The notes: a model not told the origin generated them from the letters alone. DNA of 25,810 nt from JBDTLH01 sp039934875 (GCA_039934875.1 JBDTLH010000046.1:1-25810); one strand, 5' to 3'. Counted from the first letter of the stretch, positions 14,316 to 22,973 are shown. Translations and numbers: made by a program.

Positions 14316-15239
14316 CTAACTTCCTTTGCGCCACACGATCTGCAACTGATCGATCTGCAAAATCCGCTCCGCCTGCGCCCGCGCATGGCTCGACCAGGGA
14401 CCGGCAGAATCCAGCTTCACGTATTTTTGCCAGTGCGACAACGCCTTGCGCGGCGCCTTCACGCGCTCATAGGCGAGCGCCACGTTGTAGTGGGCGTCCG
14501 CATAATCCGCCGCGAGCTCGATCGCCTGCTCATAGGCGGCGATCGCCTCCTGCACTCGGCCCGTCTCATCGAGCACATTGCCCAGATCGAAATAGGCCAA
14601 AGCGTAGCCGGGGTCCGATTCGACCGCCTGGCGATAGCTCTGCTCCGCGGCAGTGAAATTCTGCTGGTTGTAATAGAGCGTCCCCAGGTTGATGTGCGCC
14701 GGCGCGTGGTGCGGATCGATTTCGAGCAGCCGCCGATACATACCCATCGCCTGCGCCACCATGTCCGCGGACTCCTCCAGTTGCACCCCTCTGAGAAACA
14801 TCTCCCGCACCGTCTCCCGGTCGGGACGGATGGGCACCACGCGCCTGCCCCGCGTCTCCCCCTCCGGGGAGGGCGCGGCATCAGCGAAATCGAAGACAAA
14901 TTGCCCGCTTGCCGGTTCCAGCGTCGCGCCCTGATGTTTCACTGCGATGCGATGCGGAGCGGTGAAAACGACGCCCGATTCCATCAGCGGGTTCTCCAAG
15001 CCGGCCACGCTGCACGCCTTGAGCGTCCGCAGAATCACCCGCGAGGGCACATGCCCTCGCAAACTGCGCAGCTTGGTCAGTTGCACCAGATCAGTGAAGC
15101 TATAACTTTCTGCAATGGCAATCAGTCCCGCTCTCTCCCAGCCCGCGAGTTGGCGGCCGCTGATGCCGACAATGCGCAGAACGTCCGCACGCTCATAGCG
15201 CTCTCCACCCCTCACCGCCGCTGTCGGTTCCTCACTCAA
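14316..15239 (-). CDS. MerR-type helix-turn-helix protein with TPR repeats
   Basis: The N-terminal part (YERADVLRIVGISGRQLAGW, ERAGLIAIAESYSFTDLVQL, TKLRSLRGHVPSRVILRTLK) is a MerR-like winged helix that should bind DNA. A linker follows. At least three TPR units come next: one beginning AQAMGMYRRLLEIDP, one AHINLGTLYYNQQNFTAAEQ, one LAYFDLGNVLDETGRVQEAI, and a further DAHYNVALAYERVKAPRKAL. The TPRs should bind a partner protein, so this is probably a regulator that responds through protein contacts. The start is uncertain. A TTG at 15239 has GGAGG 13 bases upstream; the frame is open to a TTG at 15305, but those 22 residues look unlike a domain. A plus-strand frame over the gene is a shadow. 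Confidence 0.85.
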   Translation of the reverse strand: MSEEPTAAVRGGERYERADVLRIVGISGRQLAGWERAGLIAIAESYSFTDLVQLTKLRSLRGHVPSRVILRTLKACSVAGLENPLMESGVVFTAPHRIAVKHQGATLEPASGQFVFDFADAAPSPEGETRGRRVVPIRPDRETVREMFLRGVQLEESADMVAQAMGMYRRLLEIDPHHAPAHINLGTLYYNQQNFTAAEQSYRQAVESDPGYALAYFDLGNVLDETGRVQEAIAAYEQAIELAADYADAHYNVALAYERVKAPRKALSHWQKYVKLDSAGPWSSHARAQAERILQIDQLQIVWRKGS

Positions 15240-15472
15240 GATTTCGCCCGCGCCTCCGCACTGCTTCCAATTATCTGGAAACACTGCGTTGCTATGCAAT
15301 AACAAAGGCGGTTACCACAGTGGAAAAATGGGCTGAAAATCAAAACTCGTACTCTAACGCGCTCTAACGCGCAACAAAAAGTTGTCGTGCCCGAGTCCCC
15401 GCGGGCAATCGCACAAAGCGGCAGCCGCTGTTCTGGGCCACGCCAACCACGCGACACTGCAATTTGCGCCGT

Positions 15473-17098
15473 TTATTTCGCCGCCTGCTTGCCGGTATCT
15501 AAACTCTTAAGGAACTCCACAACATCGTGGCGATCCTTTCCATCCGGCACATAGAAGGGATGCGGGGCCTGCGGGCCGCGCGTCGGATCGAGCAAATTAT
15601 CCAGGCTGGGCACAGAATCGTCATGCAGAAAGAACGGCTGCCGCGCCAGGTCCAGCAGCAGCGGTAACGCCGATCCGCGAATGTCGCCGCGGATCGTGGC
15701 ATTGGTGATTGCCGCCTTGAGGTCGAAGGTGCTTCCCGGCGTATGCGCAACCGGATCGAGGGGCGGCTTTCTCTGTGCCAGAACAGTGGGATTGTAGCCG
15801 GGAAAGATCTGCTTCATCGGCACCAGGAATGTCGGCTGTGGCTGTCCCTGGTCCACGTTGTGGCAGCCGGTGCAGCTCACCGTGCGGAACAGCTCGCGGC
15901 CATGAGCCGCCGCCTGCGCGTCCACTTGCGCCCCGGCCGGCGCGGGCAGGCTCGCCAGATACGCATTCAGATCATCGAGCTTTTGCTCGTTCACGCGTGT
16001 ACCCAGTGGAGCGTCTTCGCTGCCCGGCTTGCCATGCCGCGGCGCGCGCGCAAACGGATACCCCTTCACTCCGGTAGCCTTCAATACCTTCACATAATTG
16101 TCCGCGATCTCATCGCCCGCCGCGCCCCCCAGGATATGTAGAAATGCGCGCCCACCGGGGGTGGTGAAATTCGTCGGATCCAGTAGTCCCGTGTACACCA
16201 GGTTGCTGAAATTATCCAGCCGGTTGATACTGCCGAAGCTGCCAAACGGCGCCGCCAGGTCCTGGCGGAACAACGGCTGTATCTGCATCTGGTCGCCGTT
16301 GCCATCCGGCGAATCGTCGAACATGCCCACCGGATAATCCTTCGCACTATTTAGATAGGCATCGACGTCGGCTTCGCTGGAATTTTCCGTCAGCCCCGTC
16401 GGCGCGCGCCCGAATGTCTTGTCCCCATTGGCGTGCAACGTGAGCTGCAGCATGGGATACAGCGCCCGCGAATTTTCCGCCGTGGCGAATATCGCGCCTA
16501 AATTCAGGTTGTGGTTGGTCAGTCCGTCCTCGCGATGTCCAATGGAGCCGCCATTCGCCATGCTGAACAGCGAACCATCCGTGATGGTATGGCACAGCGC
16601 GCAGGTCGCTCCTACTTTGTTGCCTTTGGGCGGCATCCCAATCACTGCGTTCGCCTTGACCAGCTTGTCGATGGTCTTCGGATCATTGAGTACCGCCGAG
16701 GAATTCCCGCTGGGGTCCTGCTGGAGTTGCTGCTTCAGCGTCGCCACCGTGGCGGCATCGAGCGCATCCACATCCACGCTGATCCCCAGCTTCATCGCCT
16801 GCATGGGTGTGACCTTCGCCGCCTTGATCCCCGCCGGCAAGCGCACCGCATCGGTCCAGAACCCCTCATTGCCAAAGGTCTCAAAGCGAAAGATCGCCTT
16901 GCCTCGCGCCGCATTGCCCATCTTCGGAGCAGGCAGTTTAGGCCCCGCCTGCCCCGGGCCGTCGGAACCCGAACCCGCCTGTCCTGCCGCCCATGCTCCT
17001 GCCAATGATGACGACGCAACCAAAACTCCGGCCGTCAATAAACCTATGAACCCTCTTCTTGCTCTTGCCGCGGTATTCATCTTCATCTTCATTCTCAC
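15473..17098 (-). CDS. Secreted two-heme cytochrome c family protein
   Basis: The 541-residue protein has a basic N terminus and a hydrophobic export signal (FIGLLTAGVLVASSSLAGAW, about 17-36). Two c-type heme sites are present: CALCH at 166-170 and CTGCH at 409-413. HNLNLGAIFATAENS, LHILGGAAGDEIADNYVKVL and a C-terminal FFLHDDSVPSLDNLLDPTRGP block lie around them. The last of these is usual in di-heme proteins related to the MauG/cytochrome c peroxidase group and to large acidobacterial cytochromes. It is probably a periplasmic electron carrier or oxidase; the partner is unknown. The GTG at 17098 with GGAG ten bases upstream, or the ATGs at 17092 and 17086, could each be the start. The gene stands alone. 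Confidence 0.87.
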   Translation of the reverse strand: MRMKMKMNTAARARRGFIGLLTAGVLVASSSLAGAWAAGQAGSGSDGPGQAGPKLPAPKMGNAARGKAIFRFETFGNEGFWTDAVRLPAGIKAAKVTPMQAMKLGISVDVDALDAATVATLKQQLQQDPSGNSSAVLNDPKTIDKLVKANAVIGMPPKGNKVGATCALCHTITDGSLFSMANGGSIGHREDGLTNHNLNLGAIFATAENSRALYPMLQLTLHANGDKTFGRAPTGLTENSSEADVDAYLNSAKDYPVGMFDDSPDGNGDQMQIQPLFRQDLAAPFGSFGSINRLDNFSNLVYTGLLDPTNFTTPGGRAFLHILGGAAGDEIADNYVKVLKATGVKGYPFARAPRHGKPGSEDAPLGTRVNEQKLDDLNAYLASLPAPAGAQVDAQAAAHGRELFRTVSCTGCHNVDQGQPQPTFLVPMKQIFPGYNPTVLAQRKPPLDPVAHTPGSTFDLKAAITNATIRGDIRGSALPLLLDLARQPFFLHDDSVPSLDNLLDPTRGPQAPHPFYVPDGKDRHDVVEFLKSLDTGKQAAK

Positions 17099-17436
17099 GT
17101 GGAGTGATCTCCGAGTGCTGCCCTAATGAAAGAAGGGCAGGTTCTTCCGCGAGTTGTCCTGCATGCCACCGTAAATTCGCATGGGATCAAAAAGCTTTGC
17201 CCGGCTGAGGGAGCACGAGGGAAGACAAAGGCAAACCCGAATTTACTTCGGCTTCTGTTGCCATGGCAACTCTGGTTTTTTGCGGTTGTCATTCCTTAGG
17301 ACGCGATGTTGACCTAGGTAGCCGGATGGGGTTAAGGCTGGTGGGTAAAATGGTTAAGGCGAAAAGAACTCTGGATTGCGGCCTTTGCATAGTGGTATCC
17401 CTCTCGACGGCTGGCCGGGACGCAAAATTGAAAGTG

Positions 17437-17517
17437 TGCCTGCTGAAGGACCACGATCTGCGCGCCATCTACGAGTACCTGCGGTTCATTCCGCCCGCAA
17501 CCCCGGGTGCCGGACCG
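17437..17517 (+). pseudogene. Fragment of a cytochrome c C-terminus
   Basis: About 27 codons encode LKDHDLRAIYEYLRFIPPA with flanks. This closely resembles the last helix and tail of single-domain cytochrome c proteins (DLRAIYEYLRAIP-type ends). No CXXCH motif or signal peptide is found upstream in any frame, so only the tail has survived. It is not a remnant of the neighbouring two-heme cytochrome gene, which has a different C terminus. The identification rests on recall of the family pattern. Confidence 0.55.
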
Positions 17518-17539
17518 ACGGCCAACTGGCGAAGTCAGA

Positions 17540-17560
17540 GGCGGGACACTCTGTCCCGCC
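17540..17560. terminator. Strong perfect hairpin, possible terminator or dispersed repeat
   Basis: GGCGGGACA and TGTCCCGCC form a perfect 9-bp stem around a CTC loop. On the plus strand it is followed by CCTTTTCCTT, a weak T-rich tail. It sits just downstream of the cytochrome tail fragment, so it may be the old gene's terminator. GC-rich hairpins of this type are also scattered as repeats in related genomes. Confidence 0.45.
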
Positions 17561-17595
17561 CCTTTTCCTTGAAGAAGGAAGGTTACCGCCAGCAA

Positions 17596-17800
17596 GTGGA
17601 CCGTAACAATTGACTCAGGAGTGATTCGCCGGCGGGAATCGAAGTACTTCCACTCTACTGTCCTTGGGTCTTTGTTGTACAGATGGATATAGCGCATCAG
17701 TTTTCTATGGAGATCCGGAACCGAAGTAAATACCCCGCGCGCGATGACATCGCGTTCAATCTTGGCGAACCAAAGCTCGACCTGATTGAGCTACGAGGAA
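17596..17800 (-). pseudogene. Remnant of an IS630-type transposase 3' end
   Basis: Read on the minus strand, the frame gives LNQVELWFAKIERDVIARG, then a VPDLHRKLMRYIHLYNKDP block and VEWKYFDSRRRITPESIVTVH. This is the typical C-terminal part of IS630-family transposases, including the catalytic Glu of the DDE triad in LNQVE. The codon before LNQVE, where the family has Trp (SSW), is TAG at 17793-17791. This is a one-base change from TGG and breaks the frame. The normal stop after TVH is also missing. The upstream two-thirds of the transposase is absent and no inverted terminal repeats were found, so the copy is dead. Confidence 0.75.
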
Positions 17801-17993
17801 ATTCGAAGCCGGTCATGCCAGGAGTTGGGAATGATGATGTGAGGATGCTCCTGAGCGGTAGCCCTCGACGGTAAACGCCTCCAGCGCCTTGCGTCCTGGA
17901 TCGGAGTGCTGGGCCAGATCATCGGAAAGTGGATTGTAATCACCATAACGGGCATCTTGATCTCTGACAGGACGTCGGCGCCAGCAGCCCGCG

Positions 17994-18031
17994 GCTAGCA
18001 GCCCTTAATAACTAACAACTGACAATTGGCA
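17994..18031. repeat. Degenerate 7-base tandem repeats
   Basis: The units GCTAGCA (17994-18000), ACTAACA (18011-18017), ACTGACA (18018-18024) and ATTGGCA (18025-18031) follow one another with a 10-base interruption (GCCCTTAATA). All fit the loose pattern NYTNNCA. Similar heptads recur at 21602-21622, 22981-23010 and 23132-23159. They lie right upstream of the S9 peptidase start. Confidence 0.5.
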
Positions 18032-18055
18032 GCGGTTTCCTTTACACTGGCTGCC

Positions 18056-20260
18056 ATGAAACGATTCATTCATATCTCCGCGCTGATTGTTCTTTTTGTT
18101 TCGTTGGGCTATGCACAGCAATTCACCCTCGAACAGATCATGTCGGCGCCGTTCTCTGAGCAACTGGTCGCCGCCAAGAGCGCGCCGCGCATCGCCTGGA
18201 TCACCAATCTCAGCGGCGTGCGCAACATATTCGTCGCCGACGCTCCCGGGTACCAGCCGCGCCAGGTCACGCATTATCCCGGCGACAATGGACAGACCAT
18301 CGCCGCGCTCGCCATCACTCCCGATGGCAAGACGCTCGTCTATGCGCGGGGCACGGAGATCAACGACGCCGGGGACTCAGCGAATCCACAGGGCTTGCCG
18401 GTGCCACCTAAGCAACAGGTGTGGGCGGTCAGCGCCGACGGCGGCGAACCCAAGTTACTCGGGGATATGGGATGTCCCTATGAAGGTTGCGAAGACATTC
18501 AGATCTCTCCGGACGGCAAATGGGCGGTGTGGGTGGCGAAGAAGGGACTGATGGCAGCCTCGATTGATGAGGGGCTGCGTTCCAATGGAACACAGAACGG
18601 ACCAGGCGCGCAGTTCGCGGAGATGCAGGGCACGCCCAATTCTCCGCGTTGGTCTCCGGATGGCAAGCAGATCGCGTTTGAGATCAACCGCAAGACGCAC
18701 GCGCTAATTGCGGTTGCCGATGTAAACCAAATGTACGAACAGAATGGCACTCTCCGTCACGACTCAATCTCCGCGGGACGCATACAGTGGCTCTCGCCCA
18801 GCGTGGATCGCGACGCGTTGCCGCGCTGGTCCTCTGACGGCAAGCAAATCGCCTTCGTGCGCACCCCCGGGGCGGAGAACCGCCTGCCCATCATTCCACT
18901 GCCCGTTCATCCCTGGTCGATATGGGTCGCTCAGGTAAAGCCCGCCCTGGTTGGGGCCGAAGCGGCGAACCAAGCCGCTACCACGGACCCGGCGAAAGAG
19001 ATTTGGCACTCCGGCACCACCTCGCGTGACTCAGTTCCCGAGTTCCTCGGTGCGGCATTCGGCTTCGCGCAGGGAGACGCGGGTGCGCGCGTGATCTTCG
19101 TCTCCGAGCACAATAACTGGCCCCATCTTTACTCCATCCCAGTCACCGGTGGAGAGCCGGTATTGCTCACCCCCGGCGAATACTCCATCGAAGACGTCGC
19201 CCAATCGCGCGATCACAAGGCCCTGATTTATACCTCGAACGAAGGCAATCTCGATACCCGGCACGTCTGGCGCGTCGCCGCGTCAGGGGGTACGCCCACC
19301 CCAATCAGCAAAGGCGATGCCTTCGAATTCACTCCGGTTGAGGCCGCCAACGGAGACATCCTCGCGCTCGGCTCGTCAGCCAATACGCCGAACCTCCCGC
19401 TCAATATCAGCAACGGTCAACGGCAGGAGATTGCCGCATCGCTTATTCCGCAGCAGTTCCCTAAGCCACAACTGCTCACGCCCACCGTGGTCACCTTCCC
19501 CTCGACGGACAACGTCACCATCCACGGACAGCTTTTCATGCCGCCGCAATGCAAGAACGCCAAGTGTCCCGCATTGATCTTCACCCACGGCGGACCGCCG
19601 CGGCAGATGCTCACCGGCTTCAGTTACATGAACTACTACTCCAACGCCTACGCCGAGAACCAATATCTTGCCAGCCGGGGATATGTGGTCCTCTCCGTCA
19701 ACTACCGCAACGGCATCATGTACGGGCACGATTTCCAATATCCGACCAACGGGGTGTGGCGGGGCGCGGTCGAATATAACGACGTGGTCGCGGGAGCGAA
19801 GTATCTGCAATCTCTGCCCCAGGTGGACGCCGCGCACATGGGATTATGGGGCGGCTCTTACGGGGGGTTCCTGACCGCGATGGGTCTCGCGCACGACAGC
19901 GACATTTTCAAGGCCGGCGTGGACTATCACGGCGTGCACGACTGGTCCGTGTTTCTGCCGGAGTGGGAAGAGGACGCGAAGAACGCGCCTGACCTCAAGG
20001 AGGCGATCGCGCTTGCCATCAAGTCCTCTCCCGTGGGCGCGATGGAGACCTGGCGCAGCCCGGTGCTGCTGGTCCACGGAGACGACGACCGCAACGTTCC
20101 CTTCCGCCAGGATACTGATCTGGTGCAGCGCCTGAAGAAGCAGCACGTGGAATTCCAGGAGATGATCTTTCCCGACGAGATCCACGATCTATTGCTGTGG
20201 CGCGACTGGATTAATTCCTACCGTGCCGCCCAGCAATTCTTCGATCAACACCTGAAGTAG
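18056..20260 (+). CDS. S9 family prolyl oligopeptidase, secreted
   Basis: The 734-residue serine peptidase should cleave peptides, often after proline or from the N terminus (DPP IV / acylaminoacyl-peptidase group). An export signal (MKRFIHISALIVLFVSLGYA) is followed by a beta-propeller with blade motifs ITPDGKTLVYA, ISPDGKWAVWV, WSPDGKQIAFE and WSSDGKQIAFV. The C-terminal alpha/beta hydrolase begins near TIHGQLFMPP. The catalytic triad is Ser601 in GLWGGSYGG, Asp678 in HGDDDRNVPF and His710 in DEIHDLLL. The oxyanion region is FTHGGPPRQM. Length fits the family. The ATG at 18056 gives a good signal peptide, and ten upstream codons open to 18026 overlap the heptamer repeats and are rejected. 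It is monocistronic as far as can be seen. Confidence 0.95.
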   Translation: MKRFIHISALIVLFVSLGYAQQFTLEQIMSAPFSEQLVAAKSAPRIAWITNLSGVRNIFVADAPGYQPRQVTHYPGDNGQTIAALAITPDGKTLVYARGTEINDAGDSANPQGLPVPPKQQVWAVSADGGEPKLLGDMGCPYEGCEDIQISPDGKWAVWVAKKGLMAASIDEGLRSNGTQNGPGAQFAEMQGTPNSPRWSPDGKQIAFEINRKTHALIAVADVNQMYEQNGTLRHDSISAGRIQWLSPSVDRDALPRWSSDGKQIAFVRTPGAENRLPIIPLPVHPWSIWVAQVKPALVGAEAANQAATTDPAKEIWHSGTTSRDSVPEFLGAAFGFAQGDAGARVIFVSEHNNWPHLYSIPVTGGEPVLLTPGEYSIEDVAQSRDHKALIYTSNEGNLDTRHVWRVAASGGTPTPISKGDAFEFTPVEAANGDILALGSSANTPNLPLNISNGQRQEIAASLIPQQFPKPQLLTPTVVTFPSTDNVTIHGQLFMPPQCKNAKCPALIFTHGGPPRQMLTGFSYMNYYSNAYAENQYLASRGYVVLSVNYRNGIMYGHDFQYPTNGVWRGAVEYNDVVAGAKYLQSLPQVDAAHMGLWGGSYGGFLTAMGLAHDSDIFKAGVDYHGVHDWSVFLPEWEEDAKNAPDLKEAIALAIKSSPVGAMETWRSPVLLVHGDDDRNVPFRQDTDLVQRLKKQHVEFQEMIFPDEIHDLLLWRDWINSYRAAQQFFDQHLK

Positions 20261-20427
20261 ATGGCCGCTGGCTTTTCGCCACTGCTCGACCTAGCGCCTG
20301 CTTGCTGAAGGCTGTTGATTTGGGGGGCAGAGGCCCTGTGTTTGCTCTGCATTGCCGAGATGCTTGGTTGCAGAACCGCGCATGCGACTTCCTCCGATAA
20401 AAAGCCGGTCGTCTACACTGAAGAGTG

Positions 20428-21516
20428 ATGGCGCATGCACCGATAGGCGCGGCAGTCGTAGGAGTGGGGGCGTTTGGGCGCAACCATGCGCGGGTATTCC
20501 ACGAGCTGTCGTTGACCGCGCAGCGTCCGGTGAAGCTGGCGGCGGTAGTGGATGCGGATGAACGGCTGGCAGTGGACGTTGCCGAGAGGTTCGAAGCGCG
20601 GGCATTTGCTTCCGTGGAGGCGATGTTGGCGGCGCGAAAGGCTGGCGAGATACAGGTCGAGGCAGCGTCGGTGGCCGTCCCAACGGTGCATCACCTGGCA
20701 GTAGCGGCGGCGCTGATGAAGGCCGGCGTGGACGTGTTGATCGAGAAACCGGTTGCAGTTTCGGTAGAACAGGCGCTGGAATTGGAAGAGGTGGCGGCGC
20801 GGACCGGGCGCATAGCCATGGTGGGGCAGTTGGAGAGATTCAATCCGGCGGTGCTGGCGGTGCGTCCGCTGTTGAATCATCCCATGTTTTTTGAGTGCCA
20901 CCGATTGAGTATTTTTACTCCGCGCTCGCTGGATGTGGATGTGGTGCTGGACCTGATGATCCATGATCTGGATGTGGTGCTGTCAATGGTGGAGTCTCCG
21001 GTACGGGAGGTACGGGCGGTGGGGCTGGCGGTGCTGACGCAAAAGGCCGACATCGCGAACGTGCGGGTTGAATTTGAGAATGGATGCGTCGCGAACTTTA
21101 CGGCGAGCCGCGTGAGCACCGAGCGGGTGCGAAAGGTGAGGCTGTTTCAGCCGCACGAGTACCTGTCAATCGATTATGGGCGGCAGGATGTGATCGTGAT
21201 CCGGGTTGACCCGGAGATGGTGCGGTTGCTGAGTATGGGGTCCCACGGCAGGCCGGGGGCGCAGGTTCCGGTGATGCCACGGGCCGAAGGCACCGTAGCG
21301 GGGGTGAATATCTCGAAGGCTGCGGTTGAACCGGGAGAGCCGCTGCGGGCCGAGATCGAGGAATTTTTGCGCGCGGTGCGGACGCGGACGGCACCGGCGG
21401 TGACTCTCATTGACGGGCGCAGGGCATTGGCGTTGGCGTTGGACATCCATCGGGCGATGCAAGAACATGCGCGACGGGTGGGGAAGGCAATCCGCAATGA
21501 AGCAATGAGCCATTGA
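20428..21516 (+). CDS. Gfo/Idh/MocA family oxidoreductase, GnnA-like
   Basis: The 362-residue protein has an N-terminal Rossmann fold, VVGVGAFGRNHA (GxGxxG at 12-17), the family EKP motif at 106-108 in VLIEKPVA, and a C-terminal alpha/beta domain. The segments VGQLERFNPA, HRLSIFTPRSLDVDVV, DLMIHDLDVVLSMV and GCVANFTASRVSTERVRK resemble the UDP-GlcNAc 3-dehydrogenase GnnA group, which prepares the sugar for 2,3-diamino lipid A. This substrate is an inference by recall. GnnA usually lies beside a DegT-type partner (GnnB); here the only DegT gene is 16 kb away. A GTG at 20425 directly precedes the chosen ATG. Cytoplasmic. Confidence 0.88.
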   Translation: MAHAPIGAAVVGVGAFGRNHARVFHELSLTAQRPVKLAAVVDADERLAVDVAERFEARAFASVEAMLAARKAGEIQVEAASVAVPTVHHLAVAAALMKAGVDVLIEKPVAVSVEQALELEEVAARTGRIAMVGQLERFNPAVLAVRPLLNHPMFFECHRLSIFTPRSLDVDVVLDLMIHDLDVVLSMVESPVREVRAVGLAVLTQKADIANVRVEFENGCVANFTASRVSTERVRKVRLFQPHEYLSIDYGRQDVIVIRVDPEMVRLLSMGSHGRPGAQVPVMPRAEGTVAGVNISKAAVEPGEPLRAEIEEFLRAVRTRTAPAVTLIDGRRALALALDIHRAMQEHARRVGKAIRNEAMSH

Positions 21517-21601
21517 GCCTATGGCATGGATAGAGGAACATTTGGCGGTGGCGCCAGCTCAGGAATGGCTGCAATGTTGAAGAGCGGGAGTAGGGCTAAT
21601 T

Positions 21602-21622
21602 GCTGAATACTGAATGTTGAGC
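21602..21622. repeat. Short degenerate 7-base repeat
   Basis: GCTGAATACTGAATGTTGAGC reads as three approximate heptads (GCTGAAT, ACTGAAT, GTTGAGC) in the 236-base gap between the oxidoreductase and TonB-family genes. It matches the heptads at 23132-23159 in unit and phase. The rest of this gap shows no gene or clear terminator. Confidence 0.4.
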
Positions 21623-21752
21623 GCTCTATTCTGGGCAACCTCGGTTGATTGCAAGCGTCGAACAAGGGGCGGTGAATTGTAGCGGGAAACCAGGGGAGAG
21701 TTGTGGGCATTTGGCTTTCTGGCAGCTGCTACAGGTGCGACAATAAAATAGC

Positions 21753-22973
21753 TTGAAAATCTTTGAACCAGAACAGCGGGCGGTTGCGAACCAGCCTGAG
21801 AAGCCGGGACACGATTCGGATTCGCCAGGCAGAGATGGAGCTGCGTCCGAAGGCTCGGGGGCGATTGCCGGGCGAAATGGACATGCGGGGCCGGGGAGCT
21901 CGCTCAATGGGGCTCCGCTCAACGGAACGAGCGCAAAGATTTTTGAACCGGTAATTGCGCCGCGGCTGGGAAGGCGGGGCGGTCCGCTGCCAACCGATGT
22001 GGGAGAGCTGCATCTGCTGGTCGGCGAGTTGGTGGATGAGCGTTCGTCGGGGAAGATGCGGGAGGCGATGTGGATTTCGATCATCGTCCATTTATTGATT
22101 TTCCTGCTTATTCTATTGTCGCCGAAGATATTTCCGCACGGCTGGGGAACGCGGGTGGCGCTGGTCGCACCAGAAGAGAAGAGCCCGCAGTTTCTGGAGC
22201 TGCCGCCGGACATTCAGAAGTATCTGAAAAAGCCGAAGACGAACATACAGAGCGATAAGAACCGCATCGCCGAATCAAAGAGCCCGGTGCTGAAGCAGCC
22301 GACTCTTGAGGAGTTGGAACGGATGCGCAAGCGGGGCGCTCCGGGGGGCCGGCGGGCCAAGGTACAGCCTGCGCCACAGCCAAGCCCTCAGCAACCGCAG
22401 CAGCAGGTGGCACAGCAACAGCCGAGACAACAGCCACAGCAGCAGCCGCCTCCGGAGCAAGCGCAGTTGCGGCAGCCGGAGCAGCCCCAAGCCAGGGCGA
22501 ATCCTTTTGGGGCTTCGCAGTCCGCCGGATCGGCAATTCAGCAGGCAATGCGGGACGCGGCGCAGGGGCGCGGCTCGGGACAGGCGGGCGATTACGGCGA
22601 GGGTTTGCGTCCTCATGCCGGGATGCAGGGGAATGCGGAGATCTTAAGCGATACGCAGGGAGTGGATTTTGGGCCCTATCTTTCGCGGGTGGTGTCCACG
22701 GTGCGGAGGAACTGGTACTCGCTGATCCCGCAGGAGGCAATGCCGCCCATCAGCCGGACGGGGCGGGTGATTATCGAGTTTTCCATATTGAAGAACGGCA
22801 GCGTGGGCGGACTGACGATCCGTGACGGTTCGGGCACGACTTCGCTCGACTTCGCGGCCCGCGGCGGCATTACGGCGTCGAACCCGTTCCCCCCGTTGCC
22901 GGGCGAGTTCAAGGGGAATGAGTTAAAGCTGCGGTTCTATTTCTTTTATCTGGGACCGCAGAAGCAGCAGTAA
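21753..22973 (+). CDS. TonB-family protein with C-terminal energy-transducing domain
   Basis: The 406-residue protein is laid out like a TonB relative. It has a Gly/Ser/Pro-rich N-terminal cytoplasmic part (1-100), one membrane anchor (WISIIVHLLIFLLILLSP, about 107-124), and a periplasmic linker rich in Gln and Pro (about 200-250). A C-terminal TonB domain follows (about 310-402), with YLSRVVSTVRRNWYSLIP, GRVIIEFSILKNGSVGGL and a hydrophobic end FYFFYLGP. It should couple inner-membrane energy to outer-membrane transport or bridge the periplasm. The short sequence KIFEP occurs twice, at 2-6 and 62-66. The start is a TTG without a strong Shine-Dalgarno sequence and remains uncertain. A hairpin at 23088-23115 lies 115 bases downstream. 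ExbB/ExbD genes are not in the window. Confidence 0.87.
   Translation: MKIFEPEQRAVANQPEKPGHDSDSPGRDGAASEGSGAIAGRNGHAGPGSSLNGAPLNGTSAKIFEPVIAPRLGRRGGPLPTDVGELHLLVGELVDERSSGKMREAMWISIIVHLLIFLLILLSPKIFPHGWGTRVALVAPEEKSPQFLELPPDIQKYLKKPKTNIQSDKNRIAESKSPVLKQPTLEELERMRKRGAPGGRRAKVQPAPQPSPQQPQQQVAQQQPRQQPQQQPPPEQAQLRQPEQPQARANPFGASQSAGSAIQQAMRDAAQGRGSGQAGDYGEGLRPHAGMQGNAEILSDTQGVDFGPYLSRVVSTVRRNWYSLIPQEAMPPISRTGRVIIEFSILKNGSVGGLTIRDGSGTTSLDFAARGGITASNPFPPLPGEFKGNELKLRFYFFYLGPQKQQ

Larger units (their letters stand above)
17099..18055. other. Decayed region with gene remnants
   Basis: About 950 bases without an intact gene. From left to right it has roughly 340 bases with nothing recognisable, a cytochrome c tail fragment (plus strand), a strong hairpin, an IS630-type transposase remnant (minus strand), an unidentified coding-like fragment (minus, about 17840-17962) and a block of 7-base repeats (17994-18031) before the S9 peptidase start. 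A 116-residue plus frame (17263-17613) spans unrelated pieces and is not a gene. Confidence 0.6.

Noticed and set aside
14385..15302. 305-residue plus-strand frame opposite the MerR-TPR gene
   Set aside because: Rich in Arg, His and Leu without a domain; the minus strand carries clear HTH and TPR motifs.
15351..15370. Two copies of a 10-base unit, RCTCTAACGC, upstream of the MerR-TPR gene
   Set aside because: Only two units and no recurrence elsewhere; not enough to call an operator.
17263..17613. 116-residue plus-strand frame
   Set aside because: It joins unrelated sequence; only the 27-codon cytochrome tail inside it is recognisable.
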